From assembly GCA_947167215.1 (NCBI GenBank), contig CAMVHE010000027.1:1-35547 (forward strand): a DNA stretch of 35,547 bases. The letters are read 5' to 3'. Shown piece after piece: positions 25,318 to 32,724 of this stretch. Position 1 is the first letter of the stretch. Each line of letters begins with the position of its first letter. This stretch comes from an uncultured Clostridia bacterium. GTDB taxonomy: Bacteria; Bacillota; Clostridia; Christensenellales; Aristaeellaceae. The notes beneath the pieces were generated by a model. The model had not been told where the DNA came from. It searched no databases and saw only the letters and a list, made by a program, of their open reading frames with translations. The position numbers and the translations under genes are program-made.

Positions 25318-25508
25318 TACAGGATTCTTCGTTTTGATCAACTTCCGGCCTCCTTTCAAGTTTTTTATCTCATTCCATGAGGCCTGGTCTAGTGGACAAG
25401 TATTGGCGAGCATTTGTGCTTTCTTATCTTTTCCATTTTATTCCCGAAAAAGGCATGGTTTAGCCTTTGGTCTAGCTTTTGGAGTGGGAAAAGAGGCAAA
25501 GTAACGGA

Positions 25509-25547
25509 AACAAAAAAGAAAGCCATGACATTTCGATAATATCATGA
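25509..25547 (-). terminator. Terminator of tRNA-Thr
   Basis: On the minus strand TCATGATATT and AATGTCATGG pair over 10 positions (two G-T) with a 5-nt loop (25523-25547), followed by CTTTCTTTTTTGTT. The 190 bp to its left, up to the preceding terminator, hold no recognisable gene. Confidence 0.7.
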
Positions 25548-25555
25548 CCTTTTTA

Positions 25556-25631
<76 letters not shown>

Positions 25632-25641
25632 AACAGGGAGT

Positions 25642-25670
25642 ATTCTATCAGAAAGCAGAAAAAAAAGCAA
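25642..25670 (-). promoter_or_regulatory. Promoter of tRNA-Thr
   Basis: On the minus strand TTGCTT (25670-25665), 17 bp, TAGAAT (25647-25642); the tRNA begins 11 bases after the -10. Confidence 0.7.
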
Positions 25671-25907
25671 GAGGAAAATGAAAAGTTTTTTAATGAAATA
25701 CAGAATGCCATAATTTTAATTATTATAATAAAAATGGAGAAAAAAACAGGAGATTTGGAAAAAATATTTTTATTTTTTTCGATCAGGCAAAATAATAGAT
25801 GCCTGAAGGGCTTGTCTCTATCCTGTTTAAAGCACTGTTTCGGGAATTTAAATAAAACCTTAACAGAATATATCCGATGTGTTAAACGGAGGAAAAGGAA
25901 TGGATAC
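25671..25907. other. AT-rich intergenic stretch, no gene seen
   Basis: Runs of A and T, and an imperfectly explained hairpin TCAGGCA/TGCCTGA (25783-25789/25800-25806) that lacks a T-run on either strand. No T-box motif precedes leuS. Confidence 0.5.
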
Positions 25908-25936
25908 TTGACTTTTAAGAATCTGTTCGCTAGAAT
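25908..25936 (+). promoter_or_regulatory. leuS promoter
   Basis: TTGACT (25908-25913), 17 bp, TAGAAT (25931-25936). The leader of about 70 nt shows no T-box antiterminator, so this leuS is probably not T-box controlled. Confidence 0.75.
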
Positions 25937-26014
25937 GAACGCTGTTTTGAATCGATCTTAATTGGATTTCAAATATTTTTTTGAAGCCATAGGATTACAC
26001 AGGGAGGGATACGT

Positions 26015-28426
26015 GTGAGCGAGCCTTACAATCCAAAAAAAATCGAACCCAAATGGCAAAAAAAATGGGCAGATTCGCACTGCTTCGAAGCAGAGGCAAG
26101 TCATGACAAGCCTAAGTACTATGCTTTGATTGAGTTTCCATATCCATCCGGACAGGGATTGCATGTCGGACATCCCCGCAGCAACACGGCGATGGATATT
26201 ATTTCGAGAAAAAGAAGAATGGAAGGTTACAACGTTCTTTTTCCGATCGGCTGGGATGCTTTTGGCTTACCTACGGAAAACTATGCGATTAAGAATCATG
26301 TGCATCCTGCTGGTGTAACGAAGGCCAATATCAATCATTTCCGGGAGCAGCTCCAGAAGATAGGTTTCTCCTTTGATTATTCCCGGGAAGTAAACACCAC
26401 GGATCCAAACTATTTCAAATGGACGCAGTGGATTTTCCTGCAGCTTTACAAACATGGTCTTGCCTATAAGACTGAAATGCCGGTAAACTGGTGCCCAAGC
26501 TGTAAGTGCGGTCTGGCAAATGAAGAAGTTGTGGCAGGAAAGTGCGAGAGATGCGGTACGGAAGTCATTCGCCGGGTCAAAAGCCAGTGGATGCTGAAAA
26601 TCACAGCATATGCCCAGAAGCTTCTGGATGGTCTTGACGATATTGATTTTATCGAGAAAGTCAAGACGCAGCAGCGTAACTGGATTGGACGCAGCGAAGG
26701 TGCTGAGGTGGAATTCCAGATTGCTGGCACGGACCAGAAGCTCAAGGTATATACCACCCGTCCGGATACCCTCTTTGGTGCAACCTATATGGTTGTAGCT
26801 CCTGAACATTCCGTAGTGGACGAACTGAAGGATCGTATCACCAACTGGGATGAAGTTGTGGCCTATCGGGAACAGGCAGCAAAGAAGAGTGATTTTGAGC
26901 GCACGGAGCTGGTTAAGGAAAAAACCGGTGTTGAAATTAAGGGAATCAAGGCCATTGATCCGGTAAACGATAAGGAAATTCCTGTTTTTATTGCGGACTA
27001 TGTCCTCTCAACTTATGGAACCGGTGCTATTATGGCAGTTCCTGCTCATGATAGCCGTGACTGGGAGTTTGCCAAAAAGTATAATCTTCCCATTATTGAA
27101 GTGGTCGCAGGCGGCGCCGATGTGCAGCAGGAGGCATTTACCGATGTAGAGACCGGAACCCTGATCAACAGTGGATTCCTCAACGGTCTTTCCGTGGCAG
27201 ATGCAAAGAAGACCATCATCAACTGGCTTGCAGAGCATCACATTGGTGAAAAGAAGGTAAACTACAAGCTTAGAGACTGGGTCTTCTCCCGTCAGCGTTA
27301 TTGGGGTGAGCCGATTCCGCTGATCTATTGTGAAAAGTGCGGATGGCAGCCTGTTCCGGAAGATCAGCTCCCGGTACTTTTGCCGGAAGTAGACAACTAT
27401 GAACCTACGGATTCCGGTGAAAGCCCGCTCTCCAAGATCGAGTACTGGGTGAATACCACCTGCCCCTGCTGCGGCGGCCCGGCAAAGAGAGAAACAGATA
27501 CGATGCCTCAGTGGGCAGGATCTTCCTGGTATTTCCTGCGTTATGCAGATCCTCACTGTGATACCGCACTGGCCAGATTCGAAGAGCTCAAGTACTGGAT
27601 GCCCGTTGACTGGTACAATGGCGGCATGGAACATACTACGCTGCATCTGCTCTATTCCCGTTTCTGGAATCTTTTCCTCTATGACATTGGTGCCATTCCG
27701 AACAAGGAAGCATACCAGAAGCGCACAAGCCATGGAATGATCCTGGGCGCCAATGGCGAGAAGATGAGCAAATCAAGAGGCAACGTGATTAACCCGGATG
27801 ATACCATTGATGAAATCGGAGCAGATGCTTTCCGGCTTTATGAGATGTTCATGGGTGCCTTCGATCAGGCTATTCCGTGGTCAACTGAAGGTGCAAGGGG
27901 ATGCCGTCGTTTCCTTGATCGTGTATGGCGTCTTCAGGATATTCTGGTTGAGGATAACGGGGAACGTCATGATATGGAAGTAGCAGTCAATGCTATGATC
28001 AAAAAGGTTTCCACCGATTATGAAAGGATGAAATTCAACACGGCGATTGCAGCCATGATGAGCTTTGTCAATGAAGTTTATAACAAAGGCAGCATCACCG
28101 TGGATGAAATGAAAGGGCTCCTGCTCTGTCTGAATCCTGTAGCACCGCATATTACTGAGGAAATGTGGGAAGCCAACAACTTTGGCGCACCGATCTATAC
28201 GCAGAAGTGGCCTTCCTGGGATGAGTCCAAGCTGGTGCTGGATGAAGTGGAGATTGCAGTACAGATCCGTGGAAAAGTACGCGGCAAGATCATGGTCTCG
28301 ACTTCCCTGACCAAAGACGATGCAGATAAAGTCCTCGAAAATCCGAAAGTCAAAGAATTGGTTGGAAATGCCCAGATTAAGAAGGTTATTTTCATTCCTG
28401 GAAGACTGATCAATATCGTTTGCTAA
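26015..28426 (+). CDS. leuS: Leucyl-tRNA synthetase
   Basis: A class I synthetase charging tRNA-Leu. It is full length at 803 residues. The HIGH motif is HVGH at 50-53, the KMSKS motif is at about 583-587, and the CP1 editing domain lies between (TTRPDTLFGATYMVVAPEH). Two Cys clusters, CPSCKCGLANEE...CERCG and CEKCGW...CPCCGG, look like zinc knuckles. WAGSSWYFLRY precedes the catalytic half. The GTG start has GGGAGGG at a good distance. It is monocistronic: its own promoter lies upstream and a strong hairpin follows 10 bases after the stop. Confidence 0.98.
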   Translation: MSEPYNPKKIEPKWQKKWADSHCFEAEASHDKPKYYALIEFPYPSGQGLHVGHPRSNTAMDIISRKRRMEGYNVLFPIGWDAFGLPTENYAIKNHVHPAGVTKANINHFREQLQKIGFSFDYSREVNTTDPNYFKWTQWIFLQLYKHGLAYKTEMPVNWCPSCKCGLANEEVVAGKCERCGTEVIRRVKSQWMLKITAYAQKLLDGLDDIDFIEKVKTQQRNWIGRSEGAEVEFQIAGTDQKLKVYTTRPDTLFGATYMVVAPEHSVVDELKDRITNWDEVVAYREQAAKKSDFERTELVKEKTGVEIKGIKAIDPVNDKEIPVFIADYVLSTYGTGAIMAVPAHDSRDWEFAKKYNLPIIEVVAGGADVQQEAFTDVETGTLINSGFLNGLSVADAKKTIINWLAEHHIGEKKVNYKLRDWVFSRQRYWGEPIPLIYCEKCGWQPVPEDQLPVLLPEVDNYEPTDSGESPLSKIEYWVNTTCPCCGGPAKRETDTMPQWAGSSWYFLRYADPHCDTALARFEELKYWMPVDWYNGGMEHTTLHLLYSRFWNLFLYDIGAIPNKEAYQKRTSHGMILGANGEKMSKSRGNVINPDDTIDEIGADAFRLYEMFMGAFDQAIPWSTEGARGCRRFLDRVWRLQDILVEDNGERHDMEVAVNAMIKKVSTDYERMKFNTAIAAMMSFVNEVYNKGSITVDEMKGLLLCLNPVAPHITEEMWEANNFGAPIYTQKWPSWDESKLVLDEVEIAVQIRGKVRGKIMVSTSLTKDDADKVLENPKVKELVGNAQIKKVIFIPGRLINIVC

Positions 28427-28435
28427 ATACAATTA

Positions 28436-28468
28436 TTAGCACTCGTTTTAAACGAGTGCTATTTTTTT
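28436..28468 (+). promoter_or_regulatory. CIRCE operator that doubles as leuS terminator
   Basis: TTAGCACTC (28436-28444), nine bases, GAGTGCTAT (28454-28462) matches the CIRCE consensus TTAGCACTC-N9-GAGTGCTAA at 17 of 18 positions; CIRCE is bound by the HrcA heat-shock repressor. The same inverted repeat (AGCACTCGTTT/AAACGAGTGCT) is followed by seven T's (28462-28468), making a textbook terminator 10 bases after the leuS stop. The htpG -35 box begins two bases after the T-run. Confidence 0.88.
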
Positions 28469-28469
28469 A

Positions 28470-28498
28470 TTGACAAGCAGATTAAAGAGCGATACAAT
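28470..28498 (+). promoter_or_regulatory. htpG promoter
   Basis: TTGACA (28470-28475), 17 bp, TACAAT (28493-28498): near-perfect sigma-A promoter directly downstream of the CIRCE element, so HrcA binding would be expected to hinder polymerase. Confidence 0.88.
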
Positions 28499-28532
28499 AC
28501 TTATCGCATTCAACCTTAGGAGGTTTATGATT

Positions 28533-30482
28533 ATGGAAAAAATAAATGGAAATGTGTCTATTGAGGCACAAAATATAATGCCGGTAATTAAAAAATGGCT
28601 CTATTCTGATAAAGATATTTTTATCCGGGAGGTTGTTTCCAACGGAAGCGATGCCATAACAAAACTCCGCATGATTGACTTTTCGAAGGCACAGAATTGC
28701 TCTATCCATGTGGAAGTGGATAAAGACAAGCGCGAACTCCGCTTCATTGATGACGGCATCGGAATGACGGCGGAAGAAGTGAAACAGAATATCAATCAGG
28801 TAGCTTTTTCCGGAGCAAAGGCATTCCTGGAGGAATACAGCAAAACAGAAGGACAGGAAGATGCAGGCATCATCGGACATTTCGGTCTTGGATTCTTCTC
28901 TGTGTTCATGGTATCCGATCAGGTAACCATTGAGACCCTTTCCTACAAAGAGGGATCTGAGCCTGTATGCTGGGAGAGCACGGACGGCATGTCCTTCTCC
29001 ATGAAAGATGGTACCCGTACAGAACACGGAACCACCATTATTCTTCATATTGCAGAAGCAGAAGATGAGTTTCTGGATCTGTGGCGCGTACGTCAGGTGC
29101 TGGATCGTTATTGTTCCTTCATGCGTGTACCGATCTATCTGAAGGACTGCAGCAAGAAAGAAGAAGAGCCGAAGGATCAGGCTTCAGAAGAAGCAGAAGA
29201 GAAAGCAGAAGAGGAAACCAAAGAAACGCCGATTAATGATGTACAGCCGCTGTACGCAAAAGCGCCGCAGGATTGTACAGATGAGGAATATAAAGAGTTT
29301 TACAAGAAGACCTTCCATGAGTATGATGATCCTCTTTTCTGGATCCATCTGAATGTGGATTATCCTTTCAAAATGAAAGGCATCCTTTATTTCCCGAAGC
29401 TTCATGAACAGTTTGGCGGAATTGAAGGACAGATCAAGCTCTATTCCAATCAGGTTTTTGTTGCGGACAACATTAAGGAAGTTATCCCGGAATTCCTGAT
29501 GCTTCTCAAGGGTGTTATTGATTGTGCTGATTTTCCGCTGAATGTTTCCCGTTCTTTCCTCCAGAATGACGGTTATGTAAAACGTATAAGCAATCATATT
29601 ACCAAGAAGGTTGCGGACCGTCTTACCGGAATGTTCAAGACGGAACGGGAGAATTACGAGAAATTCTGGCCGGACATTCATCCGTTTATCAAGTATGGAA
29701 TTATGCGCGATGAGAAGTTCGCAGAACGTATGAAGGATTATGTCCTTTATAAGACTACGGATAACAAGATGGTTACCCTGCAGGAGTATCAGGATAAGAA
29801 TAAGGAGAAATTGCCGGAGAAAGTTATCTATACCACGGATCCTGCCCGTCAGACAGCAGCAATCAAGATGTTTACTGATAACGGCATGGATGTAGTGGTG
29901 CTGGATCAGGTCATTGACGTGAACTTCATTTCCTATATGGAATACTCTGCCGGTGAAGATAAAAAGATCAAGTTCTGCCGTGTGGATTCTGAACTGGACA
30001 GCCTGGTTTCCAAGGATGAGGAAGCAAATACTGTCAATTATGATAAGCTTTCGGAGATTTTCAAGGCAGCAGCTAACAATGATACTGTCAATGTGGAACT
30101 CAAACCGATCGCGGATGTGGATGTTCCGGTAATGCTGGTGGAAGAAGAACAGTCTCGTCGTTTCAATGATATGAATCGTTATTATGGCAGAGATTCGTTC
30201 AATATGCCCACTAAGTGTGATATTGTGCTGAACAGCAAGAATTCCATTATTGAAAAAATTTCGAACATGGATACAGAAGATGGAAAACTGATTGCAAAGC
30301 AGCTCTATGATCTTGCGGAAATGTCCAGAAAACCGCTTGAAAATGACCGGATGGCTGAATTTATTAAGCGTTCTTTGTCAATCGTAAATATGGCGATGGA
30401 CAACGTAAAGGCATCCAGTGATGTTACCATTGAAACAGAATCAGCAGAAAAGAATGCTGAAGACCAGCAGGAAAACGCTTAA
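28533..30482 (+). CDS. htpG: Molecular chaperone HtpG (Hsp90)
   Basis: An ATP-dependent Hsp90-family chaperone, cytoplasmic dimer. It has 649 residues with the N-terminal GHKL ATPase (EVVSNGSDA around 33-41, DDGIGM at 73-78, GHFGLGFFSVFMV near 115-127), a middle domain (DPLFWIHLNVDYPFKMKGIL) and a C-terminal dimerisation domain. It is somewhat longer than typical bacterial HtpG. Between N and M domains (about 207-232) it carries a Lys/Glu-rich linker (SKKEEEPKDQASEEAEEKAE), and the C terminus is an acidic tail. I use ATG 28533, nine bases after AGGAGG; an ATG six bases earlier would be too close. Heat-shock control by HrcA is inferred from the CIRCE element upstream. Confidence 0.97.
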   Translation: MEKINGNVSIEAQNIMPVIKKWLYSDKDIFIREVVSNGSDAITKLRMIDFSKAQNCSIHVEVDKDKRELRFIDDGIGMTAEEVKQNINQVAFSGAKAFLEEYSKTEGQEDAGIIGHFGLGFFSVFMVSDQVTIETLSYKEGSEPVCWESTDGMSFSMKDGTRTEHGTTIILHIAEAEDEFLDLWRVRQVLDRYCSFMRVPIYLKDCSKKEEEPKDQASEEAEEKAEEETKETPINDVQPLYAKAPQDCTDEEYKEFYKKTFHEYDDPLFWIHLNVDYPFKMKGILYFPKLHEQFGGIEGQIKLYSNQVFVADNIKEVIPEFLMLLKGVIDCADFPLNVSRSFLQNDGYVKRISNHITKKVADRLTGMFKTERENYEKFWPDIHPFIKYGIMRDEKFAERMKDYVLYKTTDNKMVTLQEYQDKNKEKLPEKVIYTTDPARQTAAIKMFTDNGMDVVVLDQVIDVNFISYMEYSAGEDKKIKFCRVDSELDSLVSKDEEANTVNYDKLSEIFKAAANNDTVNVELKPIADVDVPVMLVEEEQSRRFNDMNRYYGRDSFNMPTKCDIVLNSKNSIIEKISNMDTEDGKLIAKQLYDLAEMSRKPLENDRMAEFIKRSLSIVNMAMDNVKASSDVTIETESAEKNAEDQQENA

Positions 30483-30486
30483 TCGC

Positions 30487-30516
30487 TTGACATACGGTTA
30501 AACGTTGAACTATAAT
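30487..30516 (+). promoter_or_regulatory. tRNA-Ser promoter
   Basis: TTGACA (30487-30492), 18 bp, TATAAT (30511-30516): both boxes are consensus. A leader hairpin GCTGTCTTT/AAAGACAGC (30519-30541) follows. It now reads first into a truncated tRNA copy. Confidence 0.85.
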
Positions 30517-30544
30517 AAGCTGTCTTTGCCGAAAAGACAGCTAT

Positions 30545-30586
30545 GGAGCGGTATCGAAGTGGTCATAACGGCCCTGACTCGAAATC
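30545..30586 (+). pseudogene. Truncated tRNA-Ser (5' half)
   Basis: Forty-two bases match the first half of the complete tRNA-Ser(CGA) downstream with a single difference (T at 30560, C at 30742). They run from the acceptor strand through the anticodon loop and stop two bases into the anticodon 3' stem. The sequence then becomes unrelated. It lies directly behind the tRNA promoter and is best read as an attachment-site half left by integration. Confidence 0.85.
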
Positions 30587-30656
30587 GATCCATTCACGCG
30601 GCACACCCTTTTCGGAAGTCCTTGCACCACAAGGGCTTCCGGATGCCCCCGGGCGA

Positions 30657-30690
30657 AAGTGGGGCAAAGTTCTCTCCAAAAGTTCTCTCC
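30657..30690 (+). repeat. Left arm-type repeats near tRNA-Ser
   Basis: AAGTGGGGCAA (30657-30667) then AGTTCTCTCC twice (30668-30677, 30681-30690). The same three blocks occur in inverted orientation to the right of the tRNA. They are probably binding sites for the integrase N-terminal domain. Confidence 0.6.
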
Positions 30691-30726
30691 ATTTTCCAGG
30701 AGACGAATTTGGGGGGAAATCTACCT

Positions 30727-30815
30727 GGAGCGGTATCGAAGCGGTCATAACGGCCCTGACTCGAAATCAGGTGTACGGCAACGTACCGTGGGTTCGAATC
30801 CCACCCGCTCCGCCA
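30727..30815 (+). tRNA. tRNA-Ser (CGA)
   Basis: A complete class II tRNA of 89 nt. The acceptor GGAGCGG pairs with CCGCTCC, discriminator G and encoded CCA (30813-30815). The anticodon loop CTCGAAA gives anticodon CGA for UCG codons. It has a long variable arm (GTACGGCAACGTAC) and T-arm GTGGGTTCGAATCCCAC. The host promoter is about 210 bp upstream behind a truncated copy, so expression must read through the intervening 140 bp or use another promoter. Confidence 0.96.
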
Positions 30816-30823
30816 ATGCCCGA

Positions 30824-30854
30824 CCCGCATGAACCCAGCGTTCATGCGGGTTTT
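30824..30854 (+). terminator. tRNA-Ser terminator
   Basis: CCCGCATGAA (30824-30833), 7-nt loop, TTCATGCGGG (30841-30850), then TTTT. Confidence 0.85.
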
Positions 30855-30930
30855 CACGTTTTGGGGTCAATTTGCGTTTTCGAACTTACGCCCGGTAGTC
30901 GCTTTCTTTTTCGGCAATTTGGCCGTTTCA

Positions 30931-30993
30931 GGAGAGAACTCGCGAGAGACCCATGGAGAGAACTCACCATCGTCGGAAAGCGTTGCCCCACTT
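30931..30993 (-). repeat. Right arm-type repeats near tRNA-Ser
   Basis: GGAGAGAACT (30931-30940 and 30955-30964) and TTGCCCCACTT (30983-30993). These are the inverted counterparts, in the same order, of the left arm blocks. They lie between the tRNA and the integrase gene. Confidence 0.6.
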
Positions 30994-31077
30994 GGTTTTC
31001 GGACCCCGTCAGAATCTGCAGCCTGAACAGAATTGCTGGGGAAACAGCCATTTTCTTGCACTTTGAGCTGTTCATGC

Positions 31078-32238
31078 TCACGGCTGCATCTTCAGCCCGG
31101 TCAGGATCGCCTCCGCTGACGTGATCTTGGAGTGGTAATCCAGATGCGCGTACACATTGGCCGTGGTGGAGAAGTCGCTGTGGCCCAGCCATTCCTGGAT
31201 CTGCTTCATGGGTACGCCGTTGGCCAGCAGCAGGCTGGCACAGCTGTGACGCAGATCGTGGAAGCGAATCCGCCGCATGCCGTGCTGCTCCAGAAAGTTG
31301 GGGAACCCCGACGTCAGGTAGCTGCACTTGATGCGCTCCCCCAGGGGATTGACGCAGATGTAATCCAGGTAGTCCGTGCAATAGCTCCGCCCGCAGACCC
31401 TGCGGTATTCCTCCTGCTGCGCCTTCTTGCGCAGCAGCAGCTCCTTGAACTGCGGCACCAGCGGCAGCGTGCGCAGGCTGGATTTGGTCTTGGTGGTGTC
31501 CGATGCCATCTCCACCTTTTTGCCGTCCATCTCCACGGCGGTCACGGTGTGGTCGATGGTGATGGTGTCCTTCTGGAAGTCCACCGCGCACCATCTCAGA
31601 CCAATCACCTCGCTTCGCCGAAGCCCGTAGAAGGCTGCCAGCTTGACCGGCAGCTCCAGGTCAGTACCTTCCACCAGTTCGAACAGACGGCTGATCTCGT
31701 CCCCGTCGTAGTAACCGGAGAGGAACTTTTCCTTCTTGGGCAGCTCCACCCGATCCGCCGGATTGGCGTTCAGCAGTTCTACCTTCACGGCGTATTTCAG
31801 CGCCTTGTGGATTACGGCATGGTAGTGGATGACGCTGTTGGGAGAGACCCGCTCCAGCTGATCCGTGTAGAACTTCTGAATGTGCACCGGCTTGAGGCCG
31901 CCCAGGGTGAGCCCCTTCTCCTCGAAGTACGGCCTGATGGGAAACTTGACCATGGAAGCGTAGCTTGCCAGCGTGGCAGGGCGAACCGAACCTTTGACGA
32001 TCTTGAGCCATTCCTCCAGGAATTCGCAGAAGGGCATGTCGCTGTGCATCGCGCCTCGCTCCACCGGCGGTTTGAAACTTTCGCGGGCTTCCATCAGCAG
32101 CTTCTCCGCTCGCTTCTTGTTCCCTTTAACCGGCAGATTGGTCGGAATCCACTTGGTTTTCCGCTTCTTGTCAACGTCCTGATAACTGAGTACGATATAG
32201 AAAAGACCTTTCTTTTCCTGCAGGTGTCCTGCTACCAT
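31078..32238 (-). CDS. int: Tyrosine-type site-specific integrase
   Basis: A 386-residue tyrosine recombinase of the Tn916/Tn1549-like class. It has an N-terminal arm-binding region (about 1-60), a SAM-like core-binding domain (about 68-165) and a catalytic domain. Catalytic residues are Arg207 in YGLRRSE, the Lys in TKTKSS (near 252), His327 and Arg330 in FHDLRHSCA, His353 in WLGHS, and nucleophile Tyr363 in NVYAHLDY, all present. I use the ATG at 32238, preceded by AAAGGAGG; the upstream 25 codons look non-coding. It lies beside tRNA-Ser, its probable target. Confidence 0.95.
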   Translation of the reverse strand: MVAGHLQEKKGLFYIVLSYQDVDKKRKTKWIPTNLPVKGNKKRAEKLLMEARESFKPPVERGAMHSDMPFCEFLEEWLKIVKGSVRPATLASYASMVKFPIRPYFEEKGLTLGGLKPVHIQKFYTDQLERVSPNSVIHYHAVIHKALKYAVKVELLNANPADRVELPKKEKFLSGYYDGDEISRLFELVEGTDLELPVKLAAFYGLRRSEVIGLRWCAVDFQKDTITIDHTVTAVEMDGKKVEMASDTTKTKSSLRTLPLVPQFKELLLRKKAQQEEYRRVCGRSYCTDYLDYICVNPLGERIKCSYLTSGFPNFLEQHGMRRIRFHDLRHSCASLLLANGVPMKQIQEWLGHSDFSTTANVYAHLDYHSKITSAEAILTGLKMQP

Positions 32239-32330
32239 ATGTCCTCCTTTCGCAGCCGGATCCGAACCTGCCGTTGACAAGATCAGTTTACACGAATCTT
32301 GCCAGCGGCGCAAGGTTCGAACCCAAAGAT

Positions 32331-32546
32331 TTACGCTGCGTTCGTCAGTTTCAAATAGGCCAGAACGTGCATCTTGGGAATCCTGTAGGCGCGGCCCACC
32401 TTCAACGCTGTGATCTGCCCGCTTTTAATCAGCTTGTAGCCGGTCTTTTCGCTGATGCGCAGCGCCCGGCACATGGTGCCGATGTCCATGATGTCCGGGT
32501 ATTCCTTCAGCACCATGCTGTAGATTTCCCTGGCGGTGTAATTCAT
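32331..32546 (-). CDS. Excisionase-like HTH protein
   Basis: A 71-residue winged-helix protein of the excisionase/MerR-like HTH_17 group. IGTMCRALRISEKTGYKLIK forms the helix-turn-helix, and VGRAYRIPKMHVLAYL is the typical C-terminal wing and helix. GCAGGAGG sits seven bases before the ATG. It lies upstream of int on the same strand with a 92-bp gap, as expected for an Xis that bends att DNA and biases recombination toward excision. Confidence 0.85.
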   Translation of the reverse strand: MNYTAREIYSMVLKEYPDIMDIGTMCRALRISEKTGYKLIKSGQITALKVGRAYRIPKMHVLAYLKLTNAA

Positions 32547-32635
32547 CTTCTATCCTCCTGCGGCGTCGTTTTGCTCACTCTGTTTGGTTTTCGGGAAAGC
32601 CTGTGACGCATATAGCGCTTTTTCCTCGTTTTGAT

Positions 32636-32702
32636 GCGTCCATGCGTCCGGTGAGCCGGCTCCTTTTGTGTTTCTGCTGTCCGTTTCCGGACGCATGGAC
32701 GC
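32636..32702. repeat. 16-bp perfect inverted repeat made of GCGTCC units
   Basis: GCGTCCATGCGTCCGG (32636-32651) and its exact reverse complement (32687-32702) flank 35 bp. Each arm holds two GCGTCC hexamers, so four iteron-like units occur in 67 bp. It is located just 3' of the helicase gene and 5' of the HTH gene. It lacks a T-run, so a simple terminator is unlikely. It may be a replication origin or an operator. Confidence 0.6.
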
Positions 32703-32724
32703 TTTGATTCGGAGAAAAGTTGCT

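Noticed and set aside
24001-25413. 470-codon minus-strand open frame over the M23-like gene
   Set aside because: The plus strand encodes a signal peptide and LytM motifs with promoter, ribosome site and terminator; the antisense frame has none of these.
25380-25420. tRNA-like 5' half (GGCCTGGTCTAGTGG)
   Set aside because: No matching acceptor, anticodon or T-arm follows, so it is probably coincidental.
25671-26014. T-box leader for leuS
   Set aside because: No T-box AGGGTGG-type sequence or antiterminator is present, and the promoter leaves a leader of only about 70 nt.
30614-30640. Terminator between the two tRNA-Ser copies
   Set aside because: The hairpin is strong (11 pairs) but is followed by GGATGCCCCC, not a T-run.
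31132-32277. 381-codon plus-strand open frame over the integrase gene
   Set aside because: The minus-strand frame has all catalytic residues of a tyrosine recombinase; the plus frame is a high-G+C shadow.
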